Source: Gp6-AA40 sp035571515 (GTDB lineage Bacteria; Acidobacteriota; Vicinamibacteria; Vicinamibacterales; UBA2999). From it: a stretch of 64,000 nt of DNA. Below the pieces are notes generated by a model. That model did no database searches, was not told the DNA's origin, and saw only the letters and a list, made by a program, of their open reading frames with translations. Shown one piece after another: positions 33,777 through 43,385 of the stretch (position 1 is the stretch's first letter; the number at the start of each line of letters is the position of its first letter). The stretch spans positions 75,591 through 139,590 of the forward strand of contig DATNCQ010000067.1 of NCBI GenBank assembly GCA_035571515.1. Reading direction: 5' to 3'. A program made the translations under genes and the position numbers.

Positions 33777-35251
33777 GGCACGACCACGAGGTAGCGGCCG
33801 GCGACGTGGCGTTGTGCGTTCGCCAGCCCCGGGATGCGCGGCAGGCGCGGCGCCGCGAGATCGATCGGCACGGTGACGACCGCGTCGCGCGGGAACGGCT
33901 GCATCGCCGCCAGCTCCTCGACGCTCACGCTGCGGACGCGGTCGCCATACAGCTGCCGCCGGAGATCGGGACGGAGGTCGTAGACGAACGAGACGCGCTG
34001 ATCGAAGACGAAGACCGTCGCAGGGACACTGCCTGCCTCGTTGAAATAGCCGGCGAGCTCGCGCGCCGAATGGCTGCGTGCCACCGCCGGGCCGAACGCA
34101 AACAGCGCGATCGCGTAGATCGCCGCGGTGGCCAGGGAGGCAAGGCGCCAGGTGCGCATGCTCCGGTGGGAGGCAGCGGCCATGACCGCAATGGCCGGCA
34201 TCGCTGGCAGTACGTACGTAATCGCCTTCGACTGCGACAGGCTGAGCAGAGCGACCGCGCCAATCAGCCAGGTCCAGAGCAGCAACTCCGGCGCAGAACG
34301 GCGGCGAGACAGACCTCTAAGGGTTGTCCCACGGGTGAACAGGATCCAGGGCAACCCTCCACCAATAACGACGGGCAGATAGAACCACCACGGCTGGCCG
34401 CTGTGCCGCTGCGTGTCGGTGGCGAATCCCAGCAGGTGTCGATCGACGAAGTAGTAGCGCAGGTAGCCGGGCTCGCGTGCATTCATCGCGAGATACCACG
34501 GCAGCGCGGCGAGCGCGGCGACGGCGACGACGAGCACCCCGTGCGCAACCAGGCGCCTCGTCAGCGAGCGCGTGATCAGCAGATACAAAACGTAGCCGGT
34601 ACCGACGATGGCCACGCCTTCGAGGCCCTTGGCGAGAATCGATACGCCGAGGACGACCCCCGCCATTAACGGATCCCGGATCCCCGATCCCGGATCCCGG
34701 CCTCCTCGCCACAGAAATCCCAGCGCGAGATTGGTGAACGGCACGAGCGCGATGTCGTGCACCGGCGCCTGTGCCAGCAGGAACGGCAGCACCATCGTCG
34801 CGTAGCAGCCGGCGGCCACCCAGCTGGCAGCTGGCAGCTGGCAGCTGGCAGTTTCGTGCTGCGTATTCCGCGGCGCCCGCGCGTCACCACCAAGCTCTTG
34901 CTGCCAACTGCCCGCTGCCCACTGCCCGCTGCCTGCTGCCTGCTGCCCGCTGAACAGCACTCCCGCCAGCCAGCCCGTCGTCACGATGCCGAGTAACGCG
35001 AAGAGCATCCCGGGCAGCCGGGCGGCCGTGGCCGTCATGCCGAACGCGCGCATCGACGCCGCCTGCGCCCAGAAGAAGAGGACGGGCTTGTCGAGGAACG
35101 CGCGGCCGAGAAAACGGGGGACGACGAAATCGCCGCGCTCGACCATCTCCTGCGAGATGGCCGCGTGGAGACCTTCGTCGGGATCGGTGAGCGGGGCGTT
35201 GAGGAGCAGCGGCGCCAGATAGAGGAGCGCCGCTATGCTGGCAACTCCCAA
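33773..35251 (-). CDS. GT39/ArnT-like membrane glycosyltransferase carrying two repeat inserts
   Basis: 492 residues from a TTG at 35251; the frame stays open to TTG 35347 but that extra part is only repeat. The first luminal loop carries TDPDEGLHAAISQEMVERGDFVVPRFLGRAFLDKPVLFFW, the hallmark of undecaprenyl-phosphate-sugar transferases of the PMT_2/ArnT type. About 11 membrane helices and a short C-terminal periplasmic domain follow. Two stretches are repeat-encoded: GQQAAGSGQWAAGSWQQ to CQLPAASW (34821-34952) and RDPGSGIRDPL (34671-34698). They lie in loops and keep the frame. Likely adds a sugar to a surface molecule; acceptor unknown. Confidence 0.75.
   Translation of the reverse strand: MGVASIAALLYLAPLLLNAPLTDPDEGLHAAISQEMVERGDFVVPRFLGRAFLDKPVLFFWAQAASMRAFGMTATAARLPGMLFALLGIVTTGWLAGVLFSGQQAAGSGQWAAGSWQQELGGDARAPRNTQHETASCQLPAASWVAAGCYATMVLPFLLAQAPVHDIALVPFTNLALGFLWRGGRDPGSGIRDPLMAGVVLGVSILAKGLEGVAIVGTGYVLYLLITRSLTRRLVAHGVLVVAVAALAALPWYLAMNAREPGYLRYYFVDRHLLGFATDTQRHSGQPWWFYLPVVIGGGLPWILFTRGTTLRGLSRRRSAPELLLWTWLIGAVALLSLSQSKAITYVLPAMPAIAVMAAASHRSMRTWRLASLATAAIYAIALFAFGPAVARSHSARELAGYFNEAGSVPATVFVFDQRVSFVYDLRPDLRRQLYGDRVRSVSVEELAAMQPFPRDAVVTVPIDLAAPRLPRIPGLANAQRHVAGRYLVVVP
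34671..34698. repeat. GGATCCC heptads inside the GT39 gene
   Basis: GGATCCC, GGATCCC, CGATCCC, GGATCCC, the same family as at 28204 and 9341. Confidence 0.85.
34821..34952. repeat. CAGCTGG and CTGCCCG heptads inside the GT39 gene
   Basis: CAGCTGG four times (34821-34850), then after about 50 bp CTGCCAA, CTGCCCG, CTGCCCA, CTGCCCG, CTGCCTG, CTGCCTG, CTGCCCG (34901-34949). All are translated in one open frame. Confidence 0.87.
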
Positions 35252-35332
35252 GCTCCAAGCTCCAAGTTCCAAGTTCCAAGGCCCCACGTGCGAGCTTGGA
35301 GCTTGGATCTTGGATCTTGGAACTTGGAACTT
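35248..35332. repeat. CCAAGCT/CCAAGTT heptad foldback
   Basis: Left arm CCAAGCTCCAAGCTCCAAG and CCAAGTT units (35248-35280); right arm CTTGGAGCTTGGATCTTGG and CTTGGAA units (35294-35332). The arms are inverted and can fold into a stem of more than 25 bp with a short loop CCCCACGTGCGA. Lies between the propeller stop and the GT39 start. Confidence 0.85.
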
Positions 35333-35337
35333 ATCTC

Positions 35338-36639
35338 TTACTTCCAAGCCACGCGGAGCGGCTTGCCGACCATGTATGCCTGGTTGGCGCCGGCACGCGG
35401 ACGGAACTTCTGCGCGCCGCCCTTGTCCACTTCAGACACGTAGAAGTTGCCCTGCGCGTCGGTGCTGAAGTCGTGCACACCCCAGAAGCCGCCCGGGAAG
35501 TCGCCCCACGTGCCCCACGAATAGAGGTAGTGGCCGTCGAGGTCGTACTTGACCATCTTGCTGGTGCCGCGATCCGCCGCCCACAGGTAGCCGTCGAAGA
35601 TGTGAATCAGGTGGACATCCGACGGGTTGTCGCCGAATTTCCACTGGTCCAGGAACTTCCCGTCCTTGTCGAACACCTGCACGCGATGGTTGCCGCGGTC
35701 GTTGACGTACACGCGCAGTGTCTTCGGATCCACCGCCACGCCGTGCACGTTGTTGAAGTAATTCGGGCGCGTGTCGTTGTTGTTCGCACCCTTCTCGCCC
35801 CACTGCGCGACCATCTTGCCGTTCTTGTCGAACTTCACGACGCGCGTCCCGTTGTAGCCGTCGGCGACGACCCAGTCCCCGTTCGGGAAGAAGTCGATGA
35901 AGGTCGGCCGGTTGAAGTGATGGTCGTCGGCGCCGGGCTCGCCGTAGGTGCCGTAGCGCGCGAGCATGGTCTTGCCGTCGTGGCTGAACTTCCAGATCGA
36001 ATGTTTGTGATCATCCACGAACCAGACGGCCTTGTCCGGATCGTAGGGATTGATCGTGATCGAGTGCGGCCGCTGCATCATCGCGTCCCACTGCATGAAG
36101 TTCGCGGCGTCGGGCAGCAGGTTGCCCTGGCCGTCGAAGACCAGGATGTGGTGTTCCCAGCGCGCGTCCACGCCCATCTTGTTGCCGGCGCGCTCCCACG
36201 CCTTCATGCCGTCCTCGGCCAGCTGGCCGGTGCCGCCGTTGCCCGGAGGGCTCGAGCTCGTGGTGTCGCGCCACGGCAGCCGGCCGATCGGGAAGAAGAT
36301 GCTCGGTCCCATGTCGCTCAGCTTCTTCGTCATCGGCCGTTTGATGGCGGGCAGCTCGCCGTGCTGGACCGCATAGATGCGATCGGCGCTCTCGGCGAAC
36401 ACGCTCGATCCGGCACCGTAGGTCCACCCTTCGTGGCCCGGGATGGTGGCCAGGTCCTTGGGCCAGTCCGCGACGACGTCGTAGGCGCCGAAGACGTCCT
36501 GACCGCCCTTCTGATTCGGAATGGCGGCGATGGACGCGGCGGAGCCGCCGCCCTGCGCGGACACCCACGGGCCGTTCAGCAGGTAGCCGGCCGCCAGGCA
36601 GATGAGGCCGGTCAACAGAATTGGAACGCGATTGCGCAT
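35338..36639 (-). CDS. Secreted NHL-type six-bladed beta-propeller protein
   Basis: 433 residues. N-terminal signal or anchor (MRNRVPILLTGLICLAAGYLLN), then NHL-like repeats: HSIWKFSHDGKTMLARYG, RVVKFDKNGKMVAQWGEKG, HRVQVFDKDGKFLDQWKFG and MVKYDLDGHYLYSWGTWG. The layout resembles peptidyl-alpha-hydroxyglycine lyase-type propellers, but enzyme activity is not shown. ATG at 36639 has CTGGAGGAG upstream. Downstream on the same strand is GT39, separated by the heptad foldback. Confidence 0.83.
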   Translation of the reverse strand: MRNRVPILLTGLICLAAGYLLNGPWVSAQGGGSAASIAAIPNQKGGQDVFGAYDVVADWPKDLATIPGHEGWTYGAGSSVFAESADRIYAVQHGELPAIKRPMTKKLSDMGPSIFFPIGRLPWRDTTSSSPPGNGGTGQLAEDGMKAWERAGNKMGVDARWEHHILVFDGQGNLLPDAANFMQWDAMMQRPHSITINPYDPDKAVWFVDDHKHSIWKFSHDGKTMLARYGTYGEPGADDHHFNRPTFIDFFPNGDWVVADGYNGTRVVKFDKNGKMVAQWGEKGANNNDTRPNYFNNVHGVAVDPKTLRVYVNDRGNHRVQVFDKDGKFLDQWKFGDNPSDVHLIHIFDGYLWAADRGTSKMVKYDLDGHYLYSWGTWGDFPGGFWGVHDFSTDAQGNFYVSEVDKGGAQKFRPRAGANQAYMVGKPLRVAWK

Positions 36640-36670
36640 GTCTCCTCCAGATTGGTGGCGATTATATTCC

Positions 36671-36791
36671 GGCGGGTCGGTCCCGGCGGGTCCGCTGCTC
36701 GATCGATGCAGGCTCGCAGCGGAACCCGCCCCACGTACGTAGGCCGGTTCCGACGGCTCAGCGATTGCCCGGTGCCGTCGCACCCGGCGCT
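36671..36791. repeat. R1 repeat (intergenic)
   Basis: GGCGGGTCGG, GGCGGGTCCGC, GCGGAACCCGCCCCACGTACGTAGG and a final CACCCGGCG; it reaches the stop codon (36790) of the DUF5916 gene. Confidence 0.75.
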
Positions 36792-39300
36792 ACGGCGCGA
36801 ACCAGTAGCTCAATTTGATCGCGAACGTGCTCGTGGCCGGCGCGCCGAACGCGCCGCCGAGATCCCGGAACGGCGAAAAGATGCCCTTGCGCGCGAGCTC
36901 GTCCGACGTGGAGAAGTTCCACACCGCGAACAGCGTGCTGCCGCGCACGTACTCCCACCGCAGGACGACGGTGCTGCGCACCGTCTTCTTGTTGAAGTCG
37001 GGGTTGTCGTCGAGCGTCACCGGCGCGAAGTCGAACGACTTGGCGCGCGCCAGCGCGCGGATGTTCGCGTAGTCGCCGACCGCGACGAACGGCTGCAGGT
37101 ACGCCTCGAGCGTCATGTCGCGCGTGAACGAGTAGGTCGCGCGCCCCGTGATGTCGACGACGTGCCGGCGCAGCCGGCCGTAGACGTTCTGGTCGTCCGT
37201 CCCGTCGCCGTTGGTATCGAGGTTCTTGATCCACTGCGCGCTGTCGCGCGCCGACGTGAATTCCATCCCGAGCGACCCGACGAACCGCGACGAGACCTGG
37301 AATCGGGCGTTGGGCTCGAACGCGACCCACCATCCACCGACATCGTCCCGAACGCCGTTGACGCGCATCCCGAAACCCCACTGCTGGCGCGAGTCGCTGT
37401 TGAAGCCCGAGTTGTAGAAGGTGTTGCCCGGCCGGAAGATCGGCGGCCCGCCGCGCGTGTCGAGATCGTCGAACGCCTGGAAATTCCGCTGCACGTGGAA
37501 GTACGTGTTCCAGAAACTCGTGTACTGCAGGTTCGAGAAGACGCCGAACCACTCGCTGAGATCGAGGCGATCGGTCGTCCAGTCGTGCCCCCCGTAGATG
37601 TTGACGAAGATGGAGCGGAAGACGCCGTGCGGGTCGGGCTGCATCAGGTTGAGGCCGGCGTTGACGTTGTTCTTGTTCGTCCGGCTCTGGAGGAACCCGA
37701 GCTCCGTGTTGTGGAAGCTGCGATCGAAGTGATCGTAGTGCCCGTTGAGCGAGTAGTACTTGCGATTGAAGATCACGTTGGTCGCGCCGCCGAGCCCATA
37801 CTGCAGCCGCCCGTCGACGGGCGCCCGCGTTTCGAGCCAGTGGGTGTTCCAGAAGAAGCGATTCTGATCGCGCCGCACCGTCGCATCGGCGCCGAGCGTC
37901 ATCGCGTCCAGATCCTTCTCGCGCACGACGCTGGTGGCGATGAGGCCGACGTTCGACGTGTCGCCGAGGATGTTGCGCAGCACGCGGCCGACGCTGTAGA
38001 CCGCGCGCGGCTCGAACAGCTTCCGCTCGCGGATGAGGACGGCCCCGCCGTCGACCGCGGTGATTTTGTCGTCAACCGTGCCGAACTCGCGCGACGTCGT
38101 CGCGGTCAGGGCGCCGTAGGTCCACCGCCGCGTGCCGCCCGTCAGCTTCGCGGCGCCGAGAATGGTGGTCGTGTCGGGCTTGCGGACGAGCGTCTCGCTC
38201 TTCAGCAGCGCGAAATGATTCGGCGTCTGGCCGATCCGCCGCGAGTAGAAGTCCGGGAACTGGCCGAAGTTCGAGTTGACGAGCGACTGGCTGTCTTCGA
38301 TGAAGAACGGCCGCTTCTCCGGGAAGAACGTCTCGAAGACCGACAGGTTCAGCACCGACGGGTCCGCCTCGACCTGGCCGAAGTCGGGGTTGACGGTCGC
38401 CGACAGGGTCGCCGACGACCCGAGGCCGACGCGCAGGTCGAAGCCCGCGTTGCCCGCGCCCGACGCCGCGGCGCCGCTCTTCGTCTGCATCTGCCCCAGC
38501 GTGTAGGGAGTGAACTCGAACCGGCGGGGCGGCGTCAGGCGATCGTCGAACAACAGGTGACCGAACCGCGAGACGACACCCTCCGCGCCGCGCGGCCTGG
38601 CGATCCACCAGTCCTGCTCGCCGCGCGCGAAGACTTCGCGCTTGATGTTGAACCCCCAAACCGTCTGGTTGCCCGCCTGGGCTGGAAAGCGCATCTGCGA
38701 GAACGGAATCCGAAACTCGGCGTTCCATCCCTGCCCCGTCTGCAGCGTGGCCACCTCCCAGACCGCTTCGTAGTCGTTGTTGGTCTGGTTGTCCTGGACC
38801 TGCAGGTAGTCGTTCTGCACCCCGGACGCGTTCACCTCGAAGACGTAGGCGTTCTGATGGTCGTGCGCCGTGTCGAACGCGACGAAGACGCGATCGCTCG
38901 GCGGCACGTTGCCGCGCCGCGCGAGGCCGTCGCGAAGCTGCAGCGGATTCCGCATCAGCATCTGCACCCCGACGTACAGGTACCGATCGTCGTAGACGAC
39001 GCGAACCGTCGTCGTCTCGGTCGGCGGCGCCATGTTGTCGGGCTCTTCCTGGACGAAATCGGAAATCGAGGCGGCGCGCATCCACGCTTCGTCATCGAAG
39101 CGGCCGTCGATGCGCATCGACGAAGTGCCGAGCCGGAGCGCGTGCAGCTCCTTGCCGGTCTTCTCTTGCGCCGCCGGCTCCTGGGAGGTCGAGAACGTGG
39201 TCGTGGTCTGCTCGGAGTCGGCGGACAAGGCGGCGAGACAGACTCCACCCGCGATGAGGATCCATGCCAGGGTGGCGGCGGTCCAGGCGGACACGCGCAT
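36790..39300 (-). CDS. DUF5916-type outer-membrane protein with CBM9-like domain (second copy)
   Basis: 836 residues. Signal peptide (MRVSAWTAATLAWILIAGGVCLAAL), CBM9-like domain (about 55-235: MRIDGRFDDEAWMRAASI, YDDRYLYVGVQML, NAEFRIPFSQMRF), then the barrel with FFPEKRPFFIEDSQSLVNSN and a Trp-Phe-Ala-Pro end. Same family as 9982-12252 but only moderately alike, and longer. Such proteins are abundant in acidobacteria; their transport role is not known. It is divergent from the TonB receptor at 39497. Confidence 0.85.
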   Translation of the reverse strand: MRVSAWTAATLAWILIAGGVCLAALSADSEQTTTTFSTSQEPAAQEKTGKELHALRLGTSSMRIDGRFDDEAWMRAASISDFVQEEPDNMAPPTETTTVRVVYDDRYLYVGVQMLMRNPLQLRDGLARRGNVPPSDRVFVAFDTAHDHQNAYVFEVNASGVQNDYLQVQDNQTNNDYEAVWEVATLQTGQGWNAEFRIPFSQMRFPAQAGNQTVWGFNIKREVFARGEQDWWIARPRGAEGVVSRFGHLLFDDRLTPPRRFEFTPYTLGQMQTKSGAAASGAGNAGFDLRVGLGSSATLSATVNPDFGQVEADPSVLNLSVFETFFPEKRPFFIEDSQSLVNSNFGQFPDFYSRRIGQTPNHFALLKSETLVRKPDTTTILGAAKLTGGTRRWTYGALTATTSREFGTVDDKITAVDGGAVLIRERKLFEPRAVYSVGRVLRNILGDTSNVGLIATSVVREKDLDAMTLGADATVRRDQNRFFWNTHWLETRAPVDGRLQYGLGGATNVIFNRKYYSLNGHYDHFDRSFHNTELGFLQSRTNKNNVNAGLNLMQPDPHGVFRSIFVNIYGGHDWTTDRLDLSEWFGVFSNLQYTSFWNTYFHVQRNFQAFDDLDTRGGPPIFRPGNTFYNSGFNSDSRQQWGFGMRVNGVRDDVGGWWVAFEPNARFQVSSRFVGSLGMEFTSARDSAQWIKNLDTNGDGTDDQNVYGRLRRHVVDITGRATYSFTRDMTLEAYLQPFVAVGDYANIRALARAKSFDFAPVTLDDNPDFNKKTVRSTVVLRWEYVRGSTLFAVWNFSTSDELARKGIFSPFRDLGGAFGAPATSTFAIKLSYWFAP

Positions 39301-39496
39301 CCGGGGTTGCTCGTATTAGACGCCGCCCACAGCAAAATGGCCGATTGCGAGCCGATGACATTCTTGCGTCCATCAGATCCGTTGTGGTAAGAAGCGCCTC
39401 GTCCTCCTACGCGTACACCCCGTCGACTTTCATCTTCCGCGTCGCTGTCCCCCGGTTCGTCGAAACGGCATCACTGAAGGAGCAGGAGGCATCCCT

Positions 39497-42400
39497 ATGG
39501 AGCTGTTGAGCCGCCGAGTCCGCCAGCGGGTAGGGCTGGTCGTCGTGGTCGTGCTGGCCGCGAGCGGACTGGCATCCGCCCAGGCGACGAGCACGTTCAA
39601 CGGACGCGTTCTCGATCAGGGCGAGGCGGTGCTGCCGGGAGTGACCGTCACCGCGGTCAACACCAGCACGGGCGTCGCGCGCACGACCGTCACCAACAGC
39701 GAGGGCGTGTACAACATGCCCGGGCTCGAGCCCGGGGTCTACGACGTCAGGACGGATCTGACCGGGTTCGCCTCGGCGGTGCGCCAGCGCGTGACGCTGG
39801 CGGTCAACACGACGCTCACGCTCGACTTCAAGCTGGCCCTCACGGGCGTGCAGGAGACGATCAACGTCACGGGCGACGCCCCGCTGATCGAGGTGACGCA
39901 GTCGAAGGTCGCCTCGACGATCGAAACCAAGGAGCTGCAGAACCTGCCGATGATCACGCGCAGCGTCAACGGGATGCTGGAGCTGCTGCCCGGCGCCACG
40001 CCGATGGCGCCGATCGATCGCACCAAGCAGAGCGTCGGCAACGTGTCGTTCGGCGGCGCCTCGGGCACCAACATCAGCGCCAGCCTCGACGGCGCGGACA
40101 ACCGCGACAACCGCAACGGCGGGACGCTGATGAACTTCACGCTCGAGAGCCTCGAGCAGTTCCAGCTCGCCCAGAGCCAGTTCAGCGCCTCCGACGGCCG
40201 CACCAGCGGCGTCGCGATCTCGATGATCACCAAGTCGGGCACGAACGTGTTCCACGGCTCGGGATTCCTCTTCGGCCGCGACAAGGCGCTGAGCGCAAAG
40301 GACTACTTCTCGAAGCGCGACGGCCTGGAGAAGAACCCGTTCAGCCGGCAGCAGTGGGGCGCGTCGCTTGGCGGTCCGCTCCTGCGCAACCGGATGTTCT
40401 TCTTCGGGGCGTTCGAATACGTCAACGAAGACACGAGCATCCCGGTGGACAACCGGCGATTCGACGAGTTCGAGGTGCTGGTGAACGCGGCCAACCGCGG
40501 GTTGATCCCCGCCGGGCTCGTCAACGCCGACCACCCGCGATCCGGCCCGACGCCGAGTCATCTCACGATGTACTCGATGAAGACGAACCTGCAGATCAAC
40601 AACAACCACTCGCTGATGGCGCGCTACGCGGGCCAGGTGGACACCCGATGGGCGGTCACCTTCACCTCGCCCAACAACGATCTGCGCGAGCCGGAGGACA
40701 GCTACCAGCATTTCTGGAGCATGGTCGTCCAGCACGGCTGGGTCCTGGGCAGCCGCGGCCTGAACCAGATCACCGCCCACATGAACCACAACGACCGCCT
40801 CAGCGATCTGCGGAGCGCGGTCACCGGCGAGCACTATTCGAGGGACTTTCCGCGCGTCCACTTCTTCCCGCCGCGCCTGTCGTTCCCGACGGTCAATACG
40901 GGCGCCGGCGGCGCCGGCGGATCGCGGACAGACACGAACGTCGAGCAGATCCGCGACGACGTGTCGCTGCTCATGGGGACACATGCGCTGAAGTTCGGCG
41001 CGAACTTCAACTATCTGCCGCGGCTCGGCATCCTGAACGCGAACGAACATTTCGCGACGCTGACGTTCTTCGACGATCCGTCGGTGATTCTCGGCAACAG
41101 CGCGCGCTATCCGCAGGGCTTTCAGACACCGGGGATCGTACGAACGTGGCAGCAGGCCAACGGCGGGGCCGTCAACGGCGCCGGCTCGTGGGCGGAGAGC
41201 CGCAAGAACGTCCGGCAGTTCATGACGTGGTTCCAGGACGACTGGCGGGCGACGCCGCGCCTGACGCTGAACATGGGCATCCGCTACGACCTCGATATCA
41301 ACATGCTCGACCAGGAACACAACGACGCCAACGCGACGGCGCTCGCGTTACAGGCGATTGGGAACCCGTACGGTCGGATGCCGGCGACGCCGCGCACGGA
41401 CATCTCGCCCAGGGTCGGGTTCGCCTACGACCTTTCCGGGGACGGGCGGCGCGTGCTGCGTGGCGGATACGGGCTCTACTTCGATCAGATCAACCAGAAC
41501 GCGATCAGCGACAGCTCGCCGCAGAACTGGCGGCCGCTGAACGCGCTCGCCGTCCTGACCAACACCTCAATTGGCGTCGGCCAGCTGGCGACCTACCGCT
41601 TCGGCATCGATCCAATCCCGGCGCAGCCGGTCGAGGGCAACTCGCTGCCGCCCAATTCCACCGGCGTCTGGATAGGTCCCGACATCGTCGACCCGCGCCA
41701 GCATCATGCGCACATCGGCTATGCGCACGAACTGGCGACCAACACCATGGCGTCGGTCGATTTCACGCATGAAGCCGGAACGAAGCAGCTCATCGGATTG
41801 AACCTCAACCCGATCGTCAACGGCGCGCGGCTGCTGGCGCCCGACTTCCGCCGGGTGTTCGGACGGCCCGACGTGCTGAGCGGCATCAACGTGAAGACGT
41901 CGATCGGCAAGTCGCAAGTGGACCTGCTGACGTTCAAATTCCAGCGACGGCTCCCGCGTGCGACGATCAGCGCGCATTACACGCTCGGGTGGGCCTACGC
42001 GTACGGCGGCTCGATTGCCGCTCGCGGCGGCGGCGGCATCGGTCAGGACGCCCTCGATCCTCTCGGTCCGGGTGAGTGGGGCCCGACGGGCCAGGACGAG
42101 CGCCACCGCGTGGTGACCACGGGCGTCTTCGAGCTGCCCAAGGGCATTCAGCTTTCGCCCGTCTTCCAGGCGGCGAGCGCACGCCCGTACAACCTCACAG
42201 CCGGCGCCGACCTGAACGCCGACGGGAACAACAACGACCGCTACATCGATCCGGCGACGGGCACGCAGGTGTCGATCAATTCCGCGCGCGGCGACGCGAC
42301 GGTGGTGATGGACCTGCGCGCGACGAAGTTCTTCGCGCTCGGCGGCGAGCGAAGGGTTGCGACGTTCGTCGAAGTCTTCAACGTGCTCAACAACGTCAAC

Positions 42401-42520
42401 TTCGGCGGAAGCTATACGGGCAACGGCCGGAGCGTCGTGTTCCGTCAGCCATCTGGCGGATTCATCCCGGGCATTGGATACCCGCGGCAGCTGCAGCTGG
42501 GCGCGCGGTTCCTCTTCTGA
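39497..42520 (+). CDS. TonB-dependent receptor with carboxypeptidase-regulatory-like domain
   Basis: 1007 residues. Signal segment (VGLVVVVVLAASGLASAQ), regulatory-like domain (ATSTFNGRVLDQGEAVLPGVTVTAVN...GVYNMPGLEPGVYDVRTDL, about 28-110), plug with SLDGADNRDNRNGGTLM, then a barrel ending YPRQLQLGARFLF. It is a close paralogue of 58631-61675 (same ATSTFNGRV, LQNLPMITR, GFQTPGI.RTWQQANGGAVNG and GEWGPTG.DERHR segments). AGGAGG lies a few bases before the ATG. Followed by two small secreted proteins, likely in one operon. Confidence 0.9.
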   Translation: MELLSRRVRQRVGLVVVVVLAASGLASAQATSTFNGRVLDQGEAVLPGVTVTAVNTSTGVARTTVTNSEGVYNMPGLEPGVYDVRTDLTGFASAVRQRVTLAVNTTLTLDFKLALTGVQETINVTGDAPLIEVTQSKVASTIETKELQNLPMITRSVNGMLELLPGATPMAPIDRTKQSVGNVSFGGASGTNISASLDGADNRDNRNGGTLMNFTLESLEQFQLAQSQFSASDGRTSGVAISMITKSGTNVFHGSGFLFGRDKALSAKDYFSKRDGLEKNPFSRQQWGASLGGPLLRNRMFFFGAFEYVNEDTSIPVDNRRFDEFEVLVNAANRGLIPAGLVNADHPRSGPTPSHLTMYSMKTNLQINNNHSLMARYAGQVDTRWAVTFTSPNNDLREPEDSYQHFWSMVVQHGWVLGSRGLNQITAHMNHNDRLSDLRSAVTGEHYSRDFPRVHFFPPRLSFPTVNTGAGGAGGSRTDTNVEQIRDDVSLLMGTHALKFGANFNYLPRLGILNANEHFATLTFFDDPSVILGNSARYPQGFQTPGIVRTWQQANGGAVNGAGSWAESRKNVRQFMTWFQDDWRATPRLTLNMGIRYDLDINMLDQEHNDANATALALQAIGNPYGRMPATPRTDISPRVGFAYDLSGDGRRVLRGGYGLYFDQINQNAISDSSPQNWRPLNALAVLTNTSIGVGQLATYRFGIDPIPAQPVEGNSLPPNSTGVWIGPDIVDPRQHHAHIGYAHELATNTMASVDFTHEAGTKQLIGLNLNPIVNGARLLAPDFRRVFGRPDVLSGINVKTSIGKSQVDLLTFKFQRRLPRATISAHYTLGWAYAYGGSIAARGGGGIGQDALDPLGPGEWGPTGQDERHRVVTTGVFELPKGIQLSPVFQAASARPYNLTAGADLNADGNNNDRYIDPATGTQVSINSARGDATVVMDLRATKFFALGGERRVATFVEVFNVLNNVNFGGSYTGNGRSVVFRQPSGGFIPGIGYPRQLQLGARFLF

Positions 42521-42546
42521 CCGACATCGGTGCTGGGAGAAACATC

Positions 42547-43362
42547 ATGCGTCTGATCCCACTCGTTTCGACGGTCCTCGTGCTCTCGGGCGCGGTGCAT
42601 GCCTTCGCGCAGGGCCCCAGCATCTTCGTGCCCGGCCAGGAGGCGACGGAGTACGTCAGCAGGACGGACTACTTCAGCGTCAATTTTCCAACTGCGCCGA
42701 AGATCCAGGAGATCACCTACCCGTCCGAGTATCGAATTACCTTGCCGGGGCGTGTCTATTCAGCCGACGCCGGCAGGAACCACTACTCGGTGACCGTGAT
42801 CGACTACCGCGACGCGATCAAGATTCACGAGGCGCGGAACGCCAAGTGCGCCGAGGACGCGGGAGCGAATCGTCCCGGTCTCACTCCACAGCAGCGCCGC
42901 GACGCGGTCGGAGACGCCTGCCAGGACGACGGGCCGGAGGAGATGCACGGCGCGATCATGTACGCGACCTGGAACTTCGTGCAGAGGGCCGCCAAGGTGA
43001 CGCACCTGGCCGACTACAACACGGACCTGGTGCAGGGCAACGAGATTCACGTCATCAATCCCGATGAATCCCGGACGTATGCCACGGTCCACATGCACGA
43101 GAACCGTCTCTACATCACGCAGGCGACGGTGCCGAAGAACGCGCCGGCGGCGAACTGGTTCCAGATCTCGCTGCGCTTTCTCGACCCCCAGTTCAACGCG
43201 GTCCGCTACACGTGGGACGGCTTTCAGCTCTACGCGAACGGACGGCCGACGCCGCGCGCCGGTCAGGGCGGGCAGGGACGAGGTGCACAGGGACAGGGTG
43301 GACAGGGACAGGGTGCGCAAGGCCAGGGTGGGACGCGGGGCCAGGGCCAGCCGGCCCGGTGA
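42547..43362 (+). CDS. Secreted protein with Gly/Gln repeat tail, unknown function
   Basis: 271 residues. Signal peptide (MRLIPLVSTVLVLSGAVHAFAQ), a globular part (DYFSVNFPTAPKIQEITYPSEY..., YNTDLVQGNEIHVINP) that I do not recognise, and a C-terminal tail of about 30 residues made of GQGGQGRGA-like repeats, encoded by GGACAGGGTG-type DNA repeats (43261-43350). GGGAGAAAC precedes the ATG. It starts 26 bp after the TonB stop and may be a surface-associated partner of that receptor. Confidence 0.7.
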   Translation: MRLIPLVSTVLVLSGAVHAFAQGPSIFVPGQEATEYVSRTDYFSVNFPTAPKIQEITYPSEYRITLPGRVYSADAGRNHYSVTVIDYRDAIKIHEARNAKCAEDAGANRPGLTPQQRRDAVGDACQDDGPEEMHGAIMYATWNFVQRAAKVTHLADYNTDLVQGNEIHVINPDESRTYATVHMHENRLYITQATVPKNAPAANWFQISLRFLDPQFNAVRYTWDGFQLYANGRPTPRAGQGGQGRGAQGQGGQGQGAQGQGGTRGQGQPAR

Positions 43363-43385
43363 GCCCTGGTTCGAAAGGAATGATC

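Noticed and set aside
35296..39390. 1364-codon plus-strand ORF, the longest in the window
   Set aside because: It spans the antisense of two clear minus-strand genes and intergenic repeats; composition is that of shadow frames.
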